Part shown: in pieces, positions 34,001 through 47,021 of the stretch
How the letters are laid out: the number at the start of each line of letters is the position of its first letter
Numbering within the stretch: the stretch's first letter is position 1
Assembly: GCF_000143535.2 (NCBI RefSeq)
Contig: NC_037310.1
Coordinates: forward strand, 4,030,001 to 4,094,000
DNA: 64,000 nucleotides
Reading direction: 5' to 3'
From: Botrytis cinerea B05.10
Taxonomy: Eukaryota; Ascomycota; Leotiomycetes; Helotiales; Sclerotiniaceae
Position numbers and translations under genes: made by a program
Notes under the pieces: model-generated
Told to the model about the DNA's origin: nothing
The model's database searches: none
The model's input: the letters and a program-made list of their open reading frames with translations, nothing else

Positions 34001-37000
34001 AGTTAGCTCTGGCTCTCGGCTCCATTTGGAGACAGCTGGGTGCTTCGTCAGTCAATTTTGATACCTTCGAATCCAGCGTCTCAGGTCAGTTCCTGCCAAA
34101 GCGTACATTGTCTGGACTACCAACTTATCCCTTTGACCATTCACGTCGCTTTTACTCATTGACACGCTTCTCTGGGAGCTTCATTTACGCACAGGACGCA
34201 CCACACCCGCTCCTGGGTCGACGTTCCGTGGAAATAGAGACGGACCATCAGATATCATGGCGCCAGCTGTTGAAGCCAAATGAGATCAGTTGGATTCAAG
34301 GACATCAATTGCAAGGCCAGGCCGTATTTCCGGCCATGGGTTTCGTAGCCATGGCTATCGAAGCCGCCAAAACCGTGACCGGTGTTGATCGTGAATTAGG
34401 GTTGCTGACTCTTGAAAATGTGATCATTTCGCGTGCTTTGACATTCAGTAGCGATGATGCTGGTATAGAGTGCAGGATCACGATGACAATTACAAGCAAC
34501 ACTAAGGATGAGTTTCGTGGTCAGATCGCTTGTTATTCTGGAGTACCTTACGGAAGTGGCGCTCCTCTCGTCTTGAACTTTTCCACGGATGTAACGGTTG
34601 CGTTCCACACCCCAATGCCAAATACTCTGCCTGCATCGCGTTTGGATGAGATCAACTTGGGTTATGCAGATGAGAAGCGCCTGTACGCGCAATTCACGTC
34701 TCTTGGCTACAATTATAGTACACCTTTCACCGGTATCCGTAGCATCTCCCGCAAGATGAACTTTGCAACAGGTGAGATTGAGGACGAAGCGGGGGATGAT
34801 TGGGAAGATCAGCTGCTTCTACATCCTGGATTCTTAGATTCTGCGATCCAGACCGGCTTTGCTGCATATGCACATCCGTTTGACAACCGTCTTTGGGCTC
34901 TTCATATCCCAACCGACGTACGTTCCATTGTCATCAACCCATACTTCCTCGCATCAAGATCGGAAAGCCGCAACCGAAGTTATACATATCAAACTGCGAC
35001 TCGTACGACTCCTGAAGCACCTATGGTGGTTGATATGTCGATATTTTCTGGGTTGGGCGAGCAGACCCTGCAACATCCCTTCATTCAGTTCGAGTCTGTC
35101 GGTGTGAAACCTTTTGCCCAAGCTACTGCACGCGACGATGCGGTGATCTTCTCCAGAATGCAGTACCGACTGGCAGAACCGGATTCAAGCGTAGCTCTTG
35201 AAAATATCGGCGAAGTCTGGACTGAACAGGATTTACCGGCTTTGCTAGCGGCCGAGCGATTGAGCTTCTTCCATATGCGTCGATTAAGTGAAATCACAAC
35301 CGAATTCGAGTTCCTTGAAAGTTCGTCGCCTTACAGGAACTTATTGGATAATGCAATGCGCCTTGTGAAGCTTGTAGTAGCGGGAAACCACCCCCATGTG
35401 CCTCGAGAAGCGTCAGCTGATTTGATTGGCGAAATCAACTCTCTAACGAGTATATACCGTAACCATCCATTCGTCAAACTTGCAGAAGTGGCGGGTAAAC
35501 ACCTGGAGGATGAGATTAGGAGCGGGGGAAGCATCCTGGAGCACATGACCAAGGACAATCTGCTTCACAAGTTCCAAAGCAAGTTAGCCCTGATTGCTCA
35601 CAAATCTATGGCTGCGATCGTGTCTCAGATTGCCTATCGCTACCCGCGAATGAACATTCTCGAAATCGGCGCTGGTTCTGGTGAGGCAACTCAATATGTG
35701 CTCTCAGAGCTGGACGGTGCTTTCGAAACTTACGCTTACACGAACGTCTCTGATGAACTGTTTGCCAAGGCTCAGAGACGCTTCGATATATACAATGATC
35801 GAATGTTATTCTCGAAGTTCGACATTGATCAACCGGCTATCGGGCAAGGGTTTCAGGAAGAATCTTTCGATCTTGTGTTGGCAGCTGGATCGCTGTCTAT
35901 GACAGCCAATCCAGATGATATGATGGCCAATGTCAGACGTCTCCTTAAACCCGGTGGGTTCTTAGTCGTGGGAGACTATGCAAATAATGATCTTATGACG
36001 CTTAATCTCGCTATGGGTAGTTTGCCGGATTGGTACAACGGGCTGGAGAATGACCCAAGTCGAAGTTACGGACCCTGTCTCACGCTTGACCAATGGACTG
36101 CGCTCACAAGCAAGCATGGTTTTGCAGGTCTCGATGCGGTACCCTTTTCAAACAAAGTTCAGCCTTACTCAGTCTTTTTCTGTCAGGCTGTTGATAATCG
36201 CATCCTCAGCCTTCGAGAACCTCTAAATGAGGTCTACAACGAATCTCAAAACGGTAGTGAAAACGAGTCAGAAGTTTCTGCACCAACTGATGGCCGTGCC
36301 CAGTTGATTTTGGTTGGAGGCCGTAAAGCTGCGACGGCTAAACTTGTAAGCGAAGCATCAGCTCTGCTTAGTACTCGCTACAAAAGCATTACTCGGGTTG
36401 CATCTCTGGAGATTCTCCATGCTGACGGCATCACACCTGGAACTACTGTTCTCTCCCTGACCGAACTTGACGAACAATATCTGGAAGCCCGTAGTGAAGT
36501 CAAGCTGGAAGCTCTCAAGACCGTCTGGCGTAATGCCCGCACGATCCTCCATGTCACCAATGGTGCTCGAAACAGCAGTCCATACTCCGGAATGGTGTTG
36601 GGTGTTTCCCGCGTGGTTCGATTTGAACACCCCAACATCAACCTACAGATCTTAGACTTCGACTCTACCACTAAGCCGACAGCAAAGATCATTGCCGAAT
36701 CTTTGGCACGCCTCGAGCTCGGACGAAAATGGGTGACGGAGGACGCGGCGGAAGACTTGCACTGGAGTCTTGAGCCTGAACTCTACTATGTCAACGGCAA
36801 ACAGCTAATTCCGCGATGCTTGCCATTCAAAGAGGGCAACGAGAGATACAACACCTACCGCCGTCCCATTCCTGTCGTTGTGGATCCAAGCGAGGTGAGT
36901 GTAGTCCTTGAGCCAAGTCAAGGTGAACAAACATTCGAGCTGGGTACTGTATCACCTCTTCGTGTCTTGCCAATCGTTCAATCTACCAAGAGCTGCACCC

Positions 37001-40000
37001 TACAGACCAAATACTCCCTGATGGGTGCCATCAAAATGAATGAGGCTGCATGGTTGAGTCTATTGCAAGGAACCGATAAAGAGACGGGCCATGAGCTTAT
37101 TGCTCTTATCGACAATGCAGCCGAATCTCGAGTGGTTGTGCCGGCAGAATGGACAGTCCGTACTCCTGATGATACAAGTGGTTCTGGGCTCCTCGCCACC
37201 GTTGCGGCCTATCTTGTCGCCAAAAGTATTCTCGACAGTGCACCCAGTTTTGGCAGCATCATTGTTCACGAAGCCAACACTTTGTTAAGACATGCATTGA
37301 CACGACAAGCGGCCGTAGAGGGCGTGCAGATTTTGTTCACCACTACAAAACAACAATCGACCGACAAGGATAGCTCCATCATGATGGTACATCCAAATCT
37401 ACCTTTCAGTGTTCTCCAACGCCTTGTACCACGTCAAACGTCATTTTTCGTGAATATGGCTGGTGTTAACTGCACGAGTGCTGAACTCCTCAAACGTTCT
37501 TTGCCAAACGATACAATGATCCGTCTGGAATCCGATTTTATCCGCCCACAGCCAAGCGTGAAATCTGAACACGTGACATCGGACGTCATCCAGAAAATTG
37601 GCCAAGATATTAAGGAAGCCATTCACAGAGTGACAATCTCTGCTCAACGAGGTCGCAAATCTAAGCCTACTACTATTGTAGCAGCAATTCACGGTAGTAA
37701 AAGTCAAGACGAGATCTCTTTGCAGAATATCCAAAACTCTCGTGTTGCATATGCTGCTCTCAATATCGTGAATTGGCAAACATCTTCAGTTCAAGCCCTT
37801 CAGCGCCCAATCGATCATGGACTGATTTTCCGTGATCATGTCACATATCTCCTCTTCGGTCTGGCTGGCGAACTTGGTCAATCCTTGTGTTCCTGGATGG
37901 TCTTGCATGGTGCACGTCATGTATTGATTGCGAGTCGGAACCCTAAGGTAGACTCTCAATTCATCAATACCTTAGCTGATGAGTATGGTGCAAATGTTAG
38001 GGTCATGTCGGTTGATTTGACACAACGTGCTTCATTAAACGCCTGTTACAAGGTCATCACCGCTGAGATGCCTCCTGTGGCTGGTGTTACACATGGAGCT
38101 TTGGTCCTTGCCGACTCTCTTTTTGACGACATGACATTCGATGACTTTGATCGTACAGCTAAGCCCAAGGTTGACGGTACTTTGCTCTTGGACGAGCTGT
38201 TCTACGATGCACCACTGGACTTCTTCATTCTATTCACCTCCGCCGTGGGAGTGTCTGGAAATACGGGTCAGTCTGCCTATATCATGGCCAACAACTTCAT
38301 GACCTCGTTAGCCGCCCAGCGACGAGATGTTCGTGGAGTAGCCGGCTCCGATCTGGCACTTGCCGCTATGGCTGGCTTAGGTCGCTTCGAACGCAGTGAG
38401 TATCTGGACAAGGATCACTTTGCCAAGATGGGCTACCGCGACAGCTCCGAGCAAGATTTCCATCGACTCTTCGCTGAGGCCGTCCTTGCCGGTCGACCTG
38501 AGAACGCGAGTCAAGGATGTTCTCAAGTCGCCAGTGGTCTGCAACCCGTCCGCAAGACGCCCAAATTGCAAGCACAACTGCGTGAAGATCCCAAGTTCAG
38601 TCATTACATATTGCCCGATGCCTCCGCTCTGGACCGCCAAGGTAAGGGATCTCAGGGCGGCAAGACCGCTCGTGCACGAGTGCGATTAGCAACGGTCAAG
38701 ACTCGTAGACAAGCGCGTGCTGCAGTTAAAGAGGCTTTTGTGGACCGACTCAAGCGTGCTCTCATGATCCCGCAAGACGAGGCTCTCAACGAAGAGCTGA
38801 CTTTCGTTGAACAGGGCGTGGATTCTATTACGGCCGTGGAGATTCGAACGTGGTTCTTGGCTGAGATTGAGGTCGATTTGCCCGTGCTTCAGATCCTGGG
38901 TGCAGGGACCACTGTCCAAACTGTGGTTGACAAGGTTATGGACAAGATTCCTGCCATTATTGTGGATTGGGAGAAGTTGATCAACGACGACGATGACCCC
39001 GTCGCAGTCAGTGTTACAAATCTTGTTCCACCCGCCCCAGTAGCAGCAACCGTGGTCGAAAAAAGCGACGAATTTCCCCCGAAACGCACTGGGGGAACCA
39101 ACGTTACAGCGTCAACCGTTGACACCGGAACCCATACACCTGCAGTATCTGATTCAACTTGCAATACTAGTCAGGATGGCTTGTCTGAAGCAGATAACAA
39201 GGTCGAGAGAAAAGAGACGAAGAAACACCATGAGGCGACAAAAGTGCAAGATGTTCTTGTTGAACGACAACGTGAGCAAGCCATCGTCGAATCCGCCACG
39301 GATCACACCGAGCAAATGACATATGGGCAAAGGCGGATGTGGTATCTGACACACTTCATCGATGATCCGACTACGTTGAATTTTGCCTATATCGCCAAGC
39401 TTAATGGCCATCTGCAAGCCGACCATCTCGCTCGGGCCGTGGAGTCGGTGGCCCAACGACATGAATCACTTCGTACACGATTTTTCTGGTCCGATGATGG
39501 TGCTAGTACCCCCATGCAGAGCATCTTGTCTAAACCGCTCGTGCGCCTGGAGATGGCACGTATCCCTAAGGAGTTAGCACTCGAGGCTGCAGAAGCAGAA
39601 CTGAATGCCATGCGCAACTTCGAATGGGACCTGGGAGGCTGGGTACCCGTGCGACTTCGACTACTCACTATCTCGGACACGGAACATTACCTTCTCATGG
39701 GATCCCACCATATCACCCTGGATGGTCACAGCTTCACCATCATGATGATGGACATTGAAGAAGCTTATCTGTCGCCGGGACAGCAAATTCCTGCACTCCC
39801 TCAATCCTCACAAGCACGTGCCTTTTCCGAGCAAACGCGCCTGGCATATGAAAGTGGCGGTTTTGCTAAGGCATTGGATTTTTATCGCCGCATTTTACCT
39901 CCGCAAGACTTTTTGCACCCCATAGAGCTGTTTCCTTTTGCTCGCACCCAGGTTCGTCCCCCTCAGACTTGGCAGTCTCATGTCGTCCAGCGGGTTCTTG

Positions 40001-43000
40001 ATCCCTCTATTGTGACGGCACTGAACCAGATCGCCCGCAAACGCCACAGCACATCATTCCATGCCTACCTCGCCTCATATCAGGCAATGCTGTTCCGATT
40101 ACTACCATCCAATACAACCGACAAATTGTTTATCGGCATGGCTGATGCCAATCGCTTGGATAGCAAATTCTTACGAAGTATTGGGAACTTCTTGAATATC
40201 CTTCCATTGCGGTTTGACCGCGCAACACGCCAGTCGTTTGGTGATGCCATCGAATTTGCCAGGGCAAAGACACACACTGCCTTGGAGCATTCTGCTTTGC
40301 CCTTCGAGCTATTGCTGGATGAGCTCTCAGTTCCACGGTCGAACAGGTGGACACCGATCTTCCAGGTATTTATTGACTATCGCCTTATTCCAAGTCAGCA
40401 AGGGGCTAAACAGCGAGAGTGGGCTGGGTGCGATGTGAGTGAGGAAACGTGGCACACAGCAAGAAGTGGGTTTGATGTGGTCTTGGAGATCAAGGAGGAC
40501 CAGAACGAGACGACACTAAAATTTCATGTACAGAAGGACCTTTATGATGAAGCTGCTGCAGAGCTGTTGCTGAACAGTTATATCAATGTACTTCGTCAGG
40601 TCACGGAGCAGGGGGTAAGGACAGATTTAACGAAATTGAACAAGTGGGACGACAAAGACGTGCAGAAGGCTCTCACCATCAGCAGAGGTAAGTAAACTCG
40701 ATTTATCCATGAATCAGGTTTGTAAATGTACGATCTAATGTTTCCATAGGCCCTACAATGAAACAAGAATGGCCGGCTACAGTTGCGCATCAGATTGCAC
40801 AGGTCATTCAACGCCATCCCAATGCTCCTGCCCTAAAGGACGGCTATGGGGCCAATCTTACTTACGCAGCCATGAATCAAAGGGTAGAGGGGATTGTTAG
40901 TGTCCTCCGTGCACAACTCACAGCAACAACCAAGCAAGAGGATCAAATTGTTGGTGTGTTCCAGACCCCGAGCGCAGACTTTGTCTGCTCTCTACTGGCG
41001 ATTCATCGAGTCGGAGCTGTCTATCTGCCTCTAGATCCGCGCAATGGAATGAGCCGCTTAGCAAGTGCCGTGAAGGCTGCCCAACACATTGCAATCCTTA
41101 CGGACAAGGAGTTTGTGACACAGACGAACGAGCTGGACCTCGCCCAGGGGACTGTCATCCTCAATGTTGCGGACATCAAATCTAATCCAGTCGCTAACGA
41201 AAGCACTCTCTCAGTCGGACCTAGGGACGTGGCATACATGATCTTCACTAGTGGATCTACCGGCGAGCCTAAAGGTATTGTCGTTCGACACGAAAACTTG
41301 CGGGTCAATCTGGAAGGCTTTCATCGGGCTTGGAACATAGAAGATCTCGGTAAGGTCATGTTGCAAAATGCCGCCTTCAGCTTCGATGCATCGCTGTTGC
41401 AAGTCTTTGCTCCTTTGACAACCGGTGGCTGTCTCGTTGTAGCCCCAGCCGATGCTCGTGGTGATCCCCACGAAATCACCAACCTGATGTTGGAACACGG
41501 CGTCACAATGACCCAAGCCACGCCTTCAGAATACGAGACCTGGTTCCGATTTGCACCCGAAAATGTACGTCGCTGTACGGCGTGGAAGGCTGCCTGGTTT
41601 GGAGGTGAGCGGGCACCACCAGGGCTTCTCCATCTCTTCCGTGAGGCATGCAAAGTGCTCCCGAATCTGCAAGTATACACAAGCTATGGCCCAACCGAAG
41701 GCACTATTTCAGCCATGAAGGGCAAATTAGAGATTGAGGACCCCGCCGTCGCTGTCCCAGTCCCCGGCTTCGTATTGCCCAACTACGCAGCATACATCGT
41801 CGACGAAGCTCTGCAGCCAGTACCTATCGGCGTCTCTGGCGAGATTATGATTGGTGGTAACAGCATTGGCTCCAATGAATATTGGCACCGTCCCGATCTG
41901 ACCGCATTAGCTTTTCTACCAGACCCGTTTGCAGCCAAGGCAGACGACGGGGCACGCATGTATCGCACGGGTGATCTTGGACAATTCGATCAACAGGGCC
42001 GGCTGGCTATCAAAGGCCGCATTTCTGGTGACACCCAGATCAAAATACGGGGATTCCGAATTGAACTAGCCGAAATCGAGGGTGTCATAATCAAGGAGGG
42101 AGCTGGTTTTGTTACCAACGCCGTGGTAACGCTTCGTGGCACCGATGCGAGTGCTTTCCTGGCTGCACACATAACGATTGATGCCAGCAAGACTACTGAT
42201 CCACAACAGGCTGGTGTTGTTCTGAACAACCTACGTGCCGCTCTGACTCTTTGTCTCCCATTGTACATGTGCCCGTCCACTATAGTAGTACTTGAAGAGA
42301 TGCCATTAACTGCACACTCCAAAGTCGATCGAAGAGCTGTACAGGTATTGTCATTACCAGAGCTTGCCGAGAGCGATTCTGATGCTATCATCGCACCGGA
42401 TCTGACATGGACAGAGCGTCGCCTGGCTATTCTGTGGGCCACGCTACTACCGCCACAGAGTTTATTGTTGACACAACAATCCAGCTTTTTCTTGGCTGGT
42501 GGCAACTCTCTGCTACTAGTGCAGCTTCAAGCTGCCATCACGGTTGAATTTGGTGGCGCTCCACGCCTGAGCAAGCTGATGGCCGCAACGACACTTGCAA
42601 GCATGGCCGCAGAGCTCGATAATGGGCTCGACACTGCCAGTGACTGGGACAAGGAGATGGCCCTCGACTTGATTCATAACCAAACCATCACTGAACCCAC
42701 GACACTGGTGAGAAGGAAAAGCCTTGCCCATGGTCTGAGCGTACTCGTCACAGGTGCCACTGGCCACATAGGACACCGCATCATTAACGAGCTTGCATCT
42801 AACAGCCGTGTCAGAAGGATCATCTGTCTGGTAAGGCCAATGGATGGACGAGACACTCTAAATCTCTTCCCCGACGTTGTTGCTCAAGACAAGCTACATT
42901 TTTTGACAAATAACCTTCCCACACTACCCACGGACGAAGAAATCTCTGATATCGACGTGGTGTTGCACTGTGCCGCCAACCGCACTTTCTGGGATAGTTA

Positions 43001-43700
43001 CAGTGCAGCAAAGCCAATCAACGTCGATGCTGTCAAGGCACTCGCCCAACTCTGCCTTCGCAAGGGTGCCACCCTCCATGTTCTCAGCTCCGGCGCTGTA
43101 GCCGCTTACGAACAAGAAAGCACTGATGGCAATCCAGACACAAAGCTCCCGCGTCCAACCTCTGATGATGGCTACGTCTCATCAAAATGGGTTGCAGAGC
43201 GATACCTCGCCAGCGCCGCTCGTCTTGCTGGTCTGCAAGTGACTGTCCATCGACCACTCCAAACGCCTGCAGCATCAGAGCAATCCATCAACGGGCCAGC
43301 AATCGAAGCTGAGACGACCATTGTGAACTCCCTAATAGCCGCTATACCACAACTCGGGGTCCGACCCGACTTTGCGCATGTCGATGGCTGGATGGACCTC
43401 GCGCACCTCGATAATATTGTCACTTCCATCACTACCGCCGTCACCGATCCCGCTGCTGAATATTCGGACATGGGTCTCCATATCATCAATTACCCCGGTG
43501 AGATGCGCGTACGGATCAGTGCGCTCGCGGCTGGTACCAAGACGATGCTTGAGAGTGAGGTAATGAAGGATCTCCCCGTCGTTTCTGGGTTGCATTTTGT
43601 TGGCTTGGCTAAACGTAGTGGTTTATTTGATTTGGTTGTTACGGCACAGGAGATTACAGTCATTGATGATCAGGGACGGAAGATTGTATCGAGGCGGTAA
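31098..43700 (+). CDS. PKS-NRPS hybrid synthetase (KS-AT-DH-MT-KR-ACP-C-A-T-R)
   Basis: Six exons (31098..31420, 31486..31799, 31862..32041, 32133..32388, 32454..40687, 40750..43700) splice in phase to 4085 residues, the normal size. The KS has Cys179, His318 and His359. The AT has Ser647 (GHSSGE). The DH has His975 and Asp1153. The C-methyltransferase has [11 protein letters not shown] near 1427. No ER is present. The KR has GLAGELG near 2160, Ser2287 and Tyr2300. The ACP Ser is 2482 (GVDSI). The C domain has HHITLDG at 2776-2782. The A domain has [11 protein letters not shown] near 3268, YGPTE and [12 protein letters not shown]; the T domain Ser is 3689 (GGNS). The terminal reductase fold has GATGHIG near 3771 and Tyr3911/Lys3915. 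It should build a C-methylated polyketide, join it to one amino acid and release it as an aldehyde or tetramic acid. By alignment to GrsA the selectivity residues read D-A-L-Q-W-G-S-I-S-K, which I cannot assign. Confidence 0.96.
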
Positions 43701-43990
43701 TTGAATTACTTGATTGCTTGTCTTTTCTTTCCAATTTGTTCTATTTCTATACAAGAAATTTTGCTGGAGTTAACTTGGGATAGAACCAATTCTACTAACG
43801 TAATTTATCAGCATGTAGCTCATATCATCATATAGCCCATCTCAAAATATATACAAAATTTGTCTATACGTAACCGTGCACTTTCTTTATCTATTAATAT
43901 AATTTGATTTTTTTAAAAAAATATTATAATTATTTATATATATAATAAGAATTTCTAATCAATTCTTAGAAATCTAATTTTATATAATAG
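43701..43990. other. PKS-NRPS 3' flank, entry into AT-rich block
   Basis: The first ~170 bp have normal composition and should contain the terminator and polyadenylation region. From about 43890 the sequence turns AT-rich and no gene is seen. Confidence 0.4.
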
Positions 43991-44506
43991 TATTATAGAC
44001 CTCAGTGATTCAATTGCAGTATACTAGGGAACACTAAGCATTCAAGAAAAACCCTAGGCATATATATAATATTAATTATAAAATACTTTAAAAATATAGA
44101 ATATAATTTTCAAGATAATAGATCCTAAAAAAGACAGAATATAATAAACAAGAAAGCTTTATTAAAATTAATAATATTCTAAAATATTAATTTCAAAACA
44201 AAAGAATAAATTAGAATATTAAAAATTACAAAATTAGTATTTTGTAATAAACAATTCAGGAATAATAACATTTCAAAAACGATTGATTATTCTAGTTATT
44301 TAAATAAAATGAAAATCTATATAAAGAAATGGATTTCATTATAATATAAAACTTTATATTCAAAAATAATTATTAATTTTATTATTATAATTACAAAAAT
44401 TGTAATTAATTATAATCTTATTGAATTCCTATTTGAAATTTAATCTAAATCATTTCGAGAGATTTCTAAATACTTCTATATAACCCTAGAGGTAGCTCCC
44501 GTAATA
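43991..44506. repeat. RIP-mutated LTR copy (family of 45016-45594)
   Basis: Aligns along its length with 45071-45594. The pairs TATTATAGACCTCAG/TATTATAGGCCTCAG and AGTATACTAGGGA/AGTATACTGGGGG show the relation. Differences are nearly all transitions. The left end is too decayed to place. Confidence 0.65.
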
Positions 44507-44702
44507 TAATCCCTTAAATTGTAAAATAAGAAAGTTAATTTCATATAATTTTTCAATCAAAATAATATGTCCCACTACTTATATAGTCCTTTAGTTATTC
44601 ACTCGAGTATGCTTCCATCTTATATATAATATATATATATATTATATATATATATATTATATTTATATAATATAATATATATATATAATATAATATATAT
44701 AT
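44507..44702. repeat. AT microsatellite
   Basis: Ends in a long (AT)n-type tract at about 44622-44702 directly beside a solo LTR. Nothing coding. Confidence 0.7.
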
Positions 44703-44974
44703 TGTAAAAGAGTAGAAGGTGGTAATGGTCACACAAGAAAAGCCTTCGCATATATTAAGCATAGAGCAAGTGGCTATATATAGTAAAATGGGATGAATCA
44801 CTATATCGCAATAGTAAGGTAAAAGAAACAATAGGAGTTGAGTAATTCAATTTTTCAGAAAACAGTTTTAGAAGGTAGAAAATTCGATGATATTTTTAGG
44901 TCTATAGAAGTGAAGCTATAAATACTAAATGTTGGTAACACGTGACCCTAAAGTCACGTGTTTTCACTCTCACA
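44703..44974 (-). repeat. Solo LTR of the 56250 family
   Basis: 272-bp copy reading TGTAAAAG to CTCTCACA on the plus strand, so the LTR is on the minus strand. Flanked by ATAT on both sides, consistent with a 4-bp duplication but in low-complexity DNA. The CACGTG pair near 44940-44960 is intact. No internal region. Confidence 0.75.
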
Positions 44975-45015
44975 ATATATAATATAATACATATATATAT
45001 AATCACCCCTCATAT

Positions 45016-45594
45016 TGTTACGACGGATTAGTAACAGGCCGTAGAATCACCAACGTATAGGCTATAATGGTATTATAGGCCTCAGCAATTCAGCTGTAGT
45101 ATACTGGGGGATACTAGGTACTCAAGGAAAGTCTTAGATATATATATAATATTAATTATAGAATATCCTAGAAGTGTAGGATACAATTTCTAGGATAAAA
45201 TAATAGATCTTAGGAAATATCGAATATAACTTTGTAAACTTTTTGTAAAATTATATTAATAAAATTTTAAAGGATTAGTTTCAGAATAAAATAATAAGTT
45301 AGAATATTAAGAATTACAGAATTAATATTTTATAATAAACAATTCAGGAACAATAGTATTTCAAAAATAATTAATTATTTTAGCTATTTAAATGAAATAA
45401 AGATCTATATAAAGAAATAGATTTCATTATAATATAGAGTTTTGTATTTAAAAATAATTATTAATTTCATTATTATAATTATAAGAATTGTAATCAATTA
45501 CAATCTTATTGAATGTTTATTTGAAGTTTAATTTAAACTATTTCAAAAGATTTCTAGATATTTCTATATAATTTTAAAAACAGTTTCTATAACA
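45016..45594 (+). repeat. LTR, TGTTACG...TAACA family
   Basis: About 579 bp beginning TGTTACGACGGATTAGTAAC and ending TTTCTATAACA, with canonical TG..CA ends. Its decayed partner lies at 43991-44506. Partly spared from RIP near its start. Confidence 0.6.
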
Positions 45595-47021
45595 TTTTGA
45601 ATATTATTTCTATTTCAAATATTGATTTGATAATTAATTATTAATATAGTATTTAAAGATATTGTTATAGATTAATTTATTAGAAATATCAATGATATTG
45701 AAATAACTGATATTTTAAAGGAAATCATTATTAATGAAACTTTTAAGATTGTTTTATCAAATAAGTATTAAGGTAATCAATAAAAGCTCGATACTTTTCT
45801 TTTATAATTTGAAATCTATTTTTGATTTAATAAGAACAAATTTATTATTAAAGAATTTAAAAATATATAAACTATATTTTATCTTTAAAATAAAATAATC
45901 AAATAAATTCAATTATATTTACACAACTATTTCGAATATAATAATAAAAATTATATACAATCTATTCAAACAATCTTTAATAATTTTAAAAAATTTAAAA
46001 TAGAAATTTATAGAATTTTTGGAAATTTCAATAAATTAAAAATAATAGAAAATAAAATCTTCAATCTTAGATAAAAAAAATCAATATTAAAATATACTAT
46101 AGAATTTCGAAGATATATTAAAATAATCAAATAAAATAAAATCATTATCATAAATTATTATTATAAGAAACTCAAACCAAAAATTAAATTAAAATTAAAA
46201 AGATTTATTGAAAATATAAATCTAAATAATTTAATTCAAAACTCTATCAAATCAAATAATTATCTTTATAAATATCAATAAAATTAAAGATTATACAAAC
46301 TCTAAAAAAATCAAAAACAAAAATATTATTATAAAAATAAAAATAGATTATATTATAATTTATAAAAATATAAAAATCTTATAAAATTAAATATTATATA
46401 TTATATAAACAAAAATAATAATTTAAAAAAGAAACAAAAATAAAAAAACGATTTATATTTTGAATATAAAAAAATAAAATATTGAATAATAAATTACTAA
46501 AATAAAAAAATAAAAGAAAAAAAAAGCAATTTCAAATTTAAATTTAATAAGAATTAATTTAACACCACTTTTATAATCTCAAAAAATCTAATTAAATTTG
46601 AAAATATTGAAACTTCTATTATTAAGAAATTCTAATAATTATTAAAAGAATTATTATAAAATAAAAAAAATATAAATATAATAAACTTATAAAAACAAAA
46701 ATATTACAAAACCCCAATACTTTTTATGACAAAAAAAAGTTATTAAAATAAAATAAAAACAAATTACACTATAATAAATTAAATAATTTATTATAATAAA
46801 TTCTATAAAATCTATTAATTAAATAAAAAAGCAATTAAATAATTCCCTAAGAAAAAGAAAACAAAAAATCATTAGAATAATATAATATATAAGAATTTAA
46901 TTCTCAATATAATTTTATAAAAAATTTATAAAATTATTCAGTAATTAAATATTATAAAATAAATAAAATAAATATATTATAAGATTTAAATAAATAAATA
47001 TATATAATCAATTATAATAAA
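45595..47021. repeat. AT-rich retrotransposon interior, heavily RIP-mutated
   Basis: Follows the LTR directly, so probably the gag end of that element, cut off by the next LTR at 47022. A+T is so high that no protein similarity can be read. Confidence 0.4.

Noticed and set aside
35100..37850. A hidden enoyl reductase domain in the PKS
   Set aside because: No ER NADPH motif is present between the methyltransferase and the ketoreductase; that stretch is the structural non-catalytic KR half. The reductase is supplied in trans from 27994.
32485..40695. PKS-NRPS as separate PKS and NRPS genes
   Set aside because: The break at 40688-40749 is a 62-nt GT-AG intron that joins the condensation and adenylation domains in phase. 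All five introns restore the expected protein sequence.
43985..45594. Tandem duplication of unique DNA
   Set aside because: The repeat units begin and end with TG..CA-like termini and differ by transitions, which fits LTR copies better than a segmental duplication.
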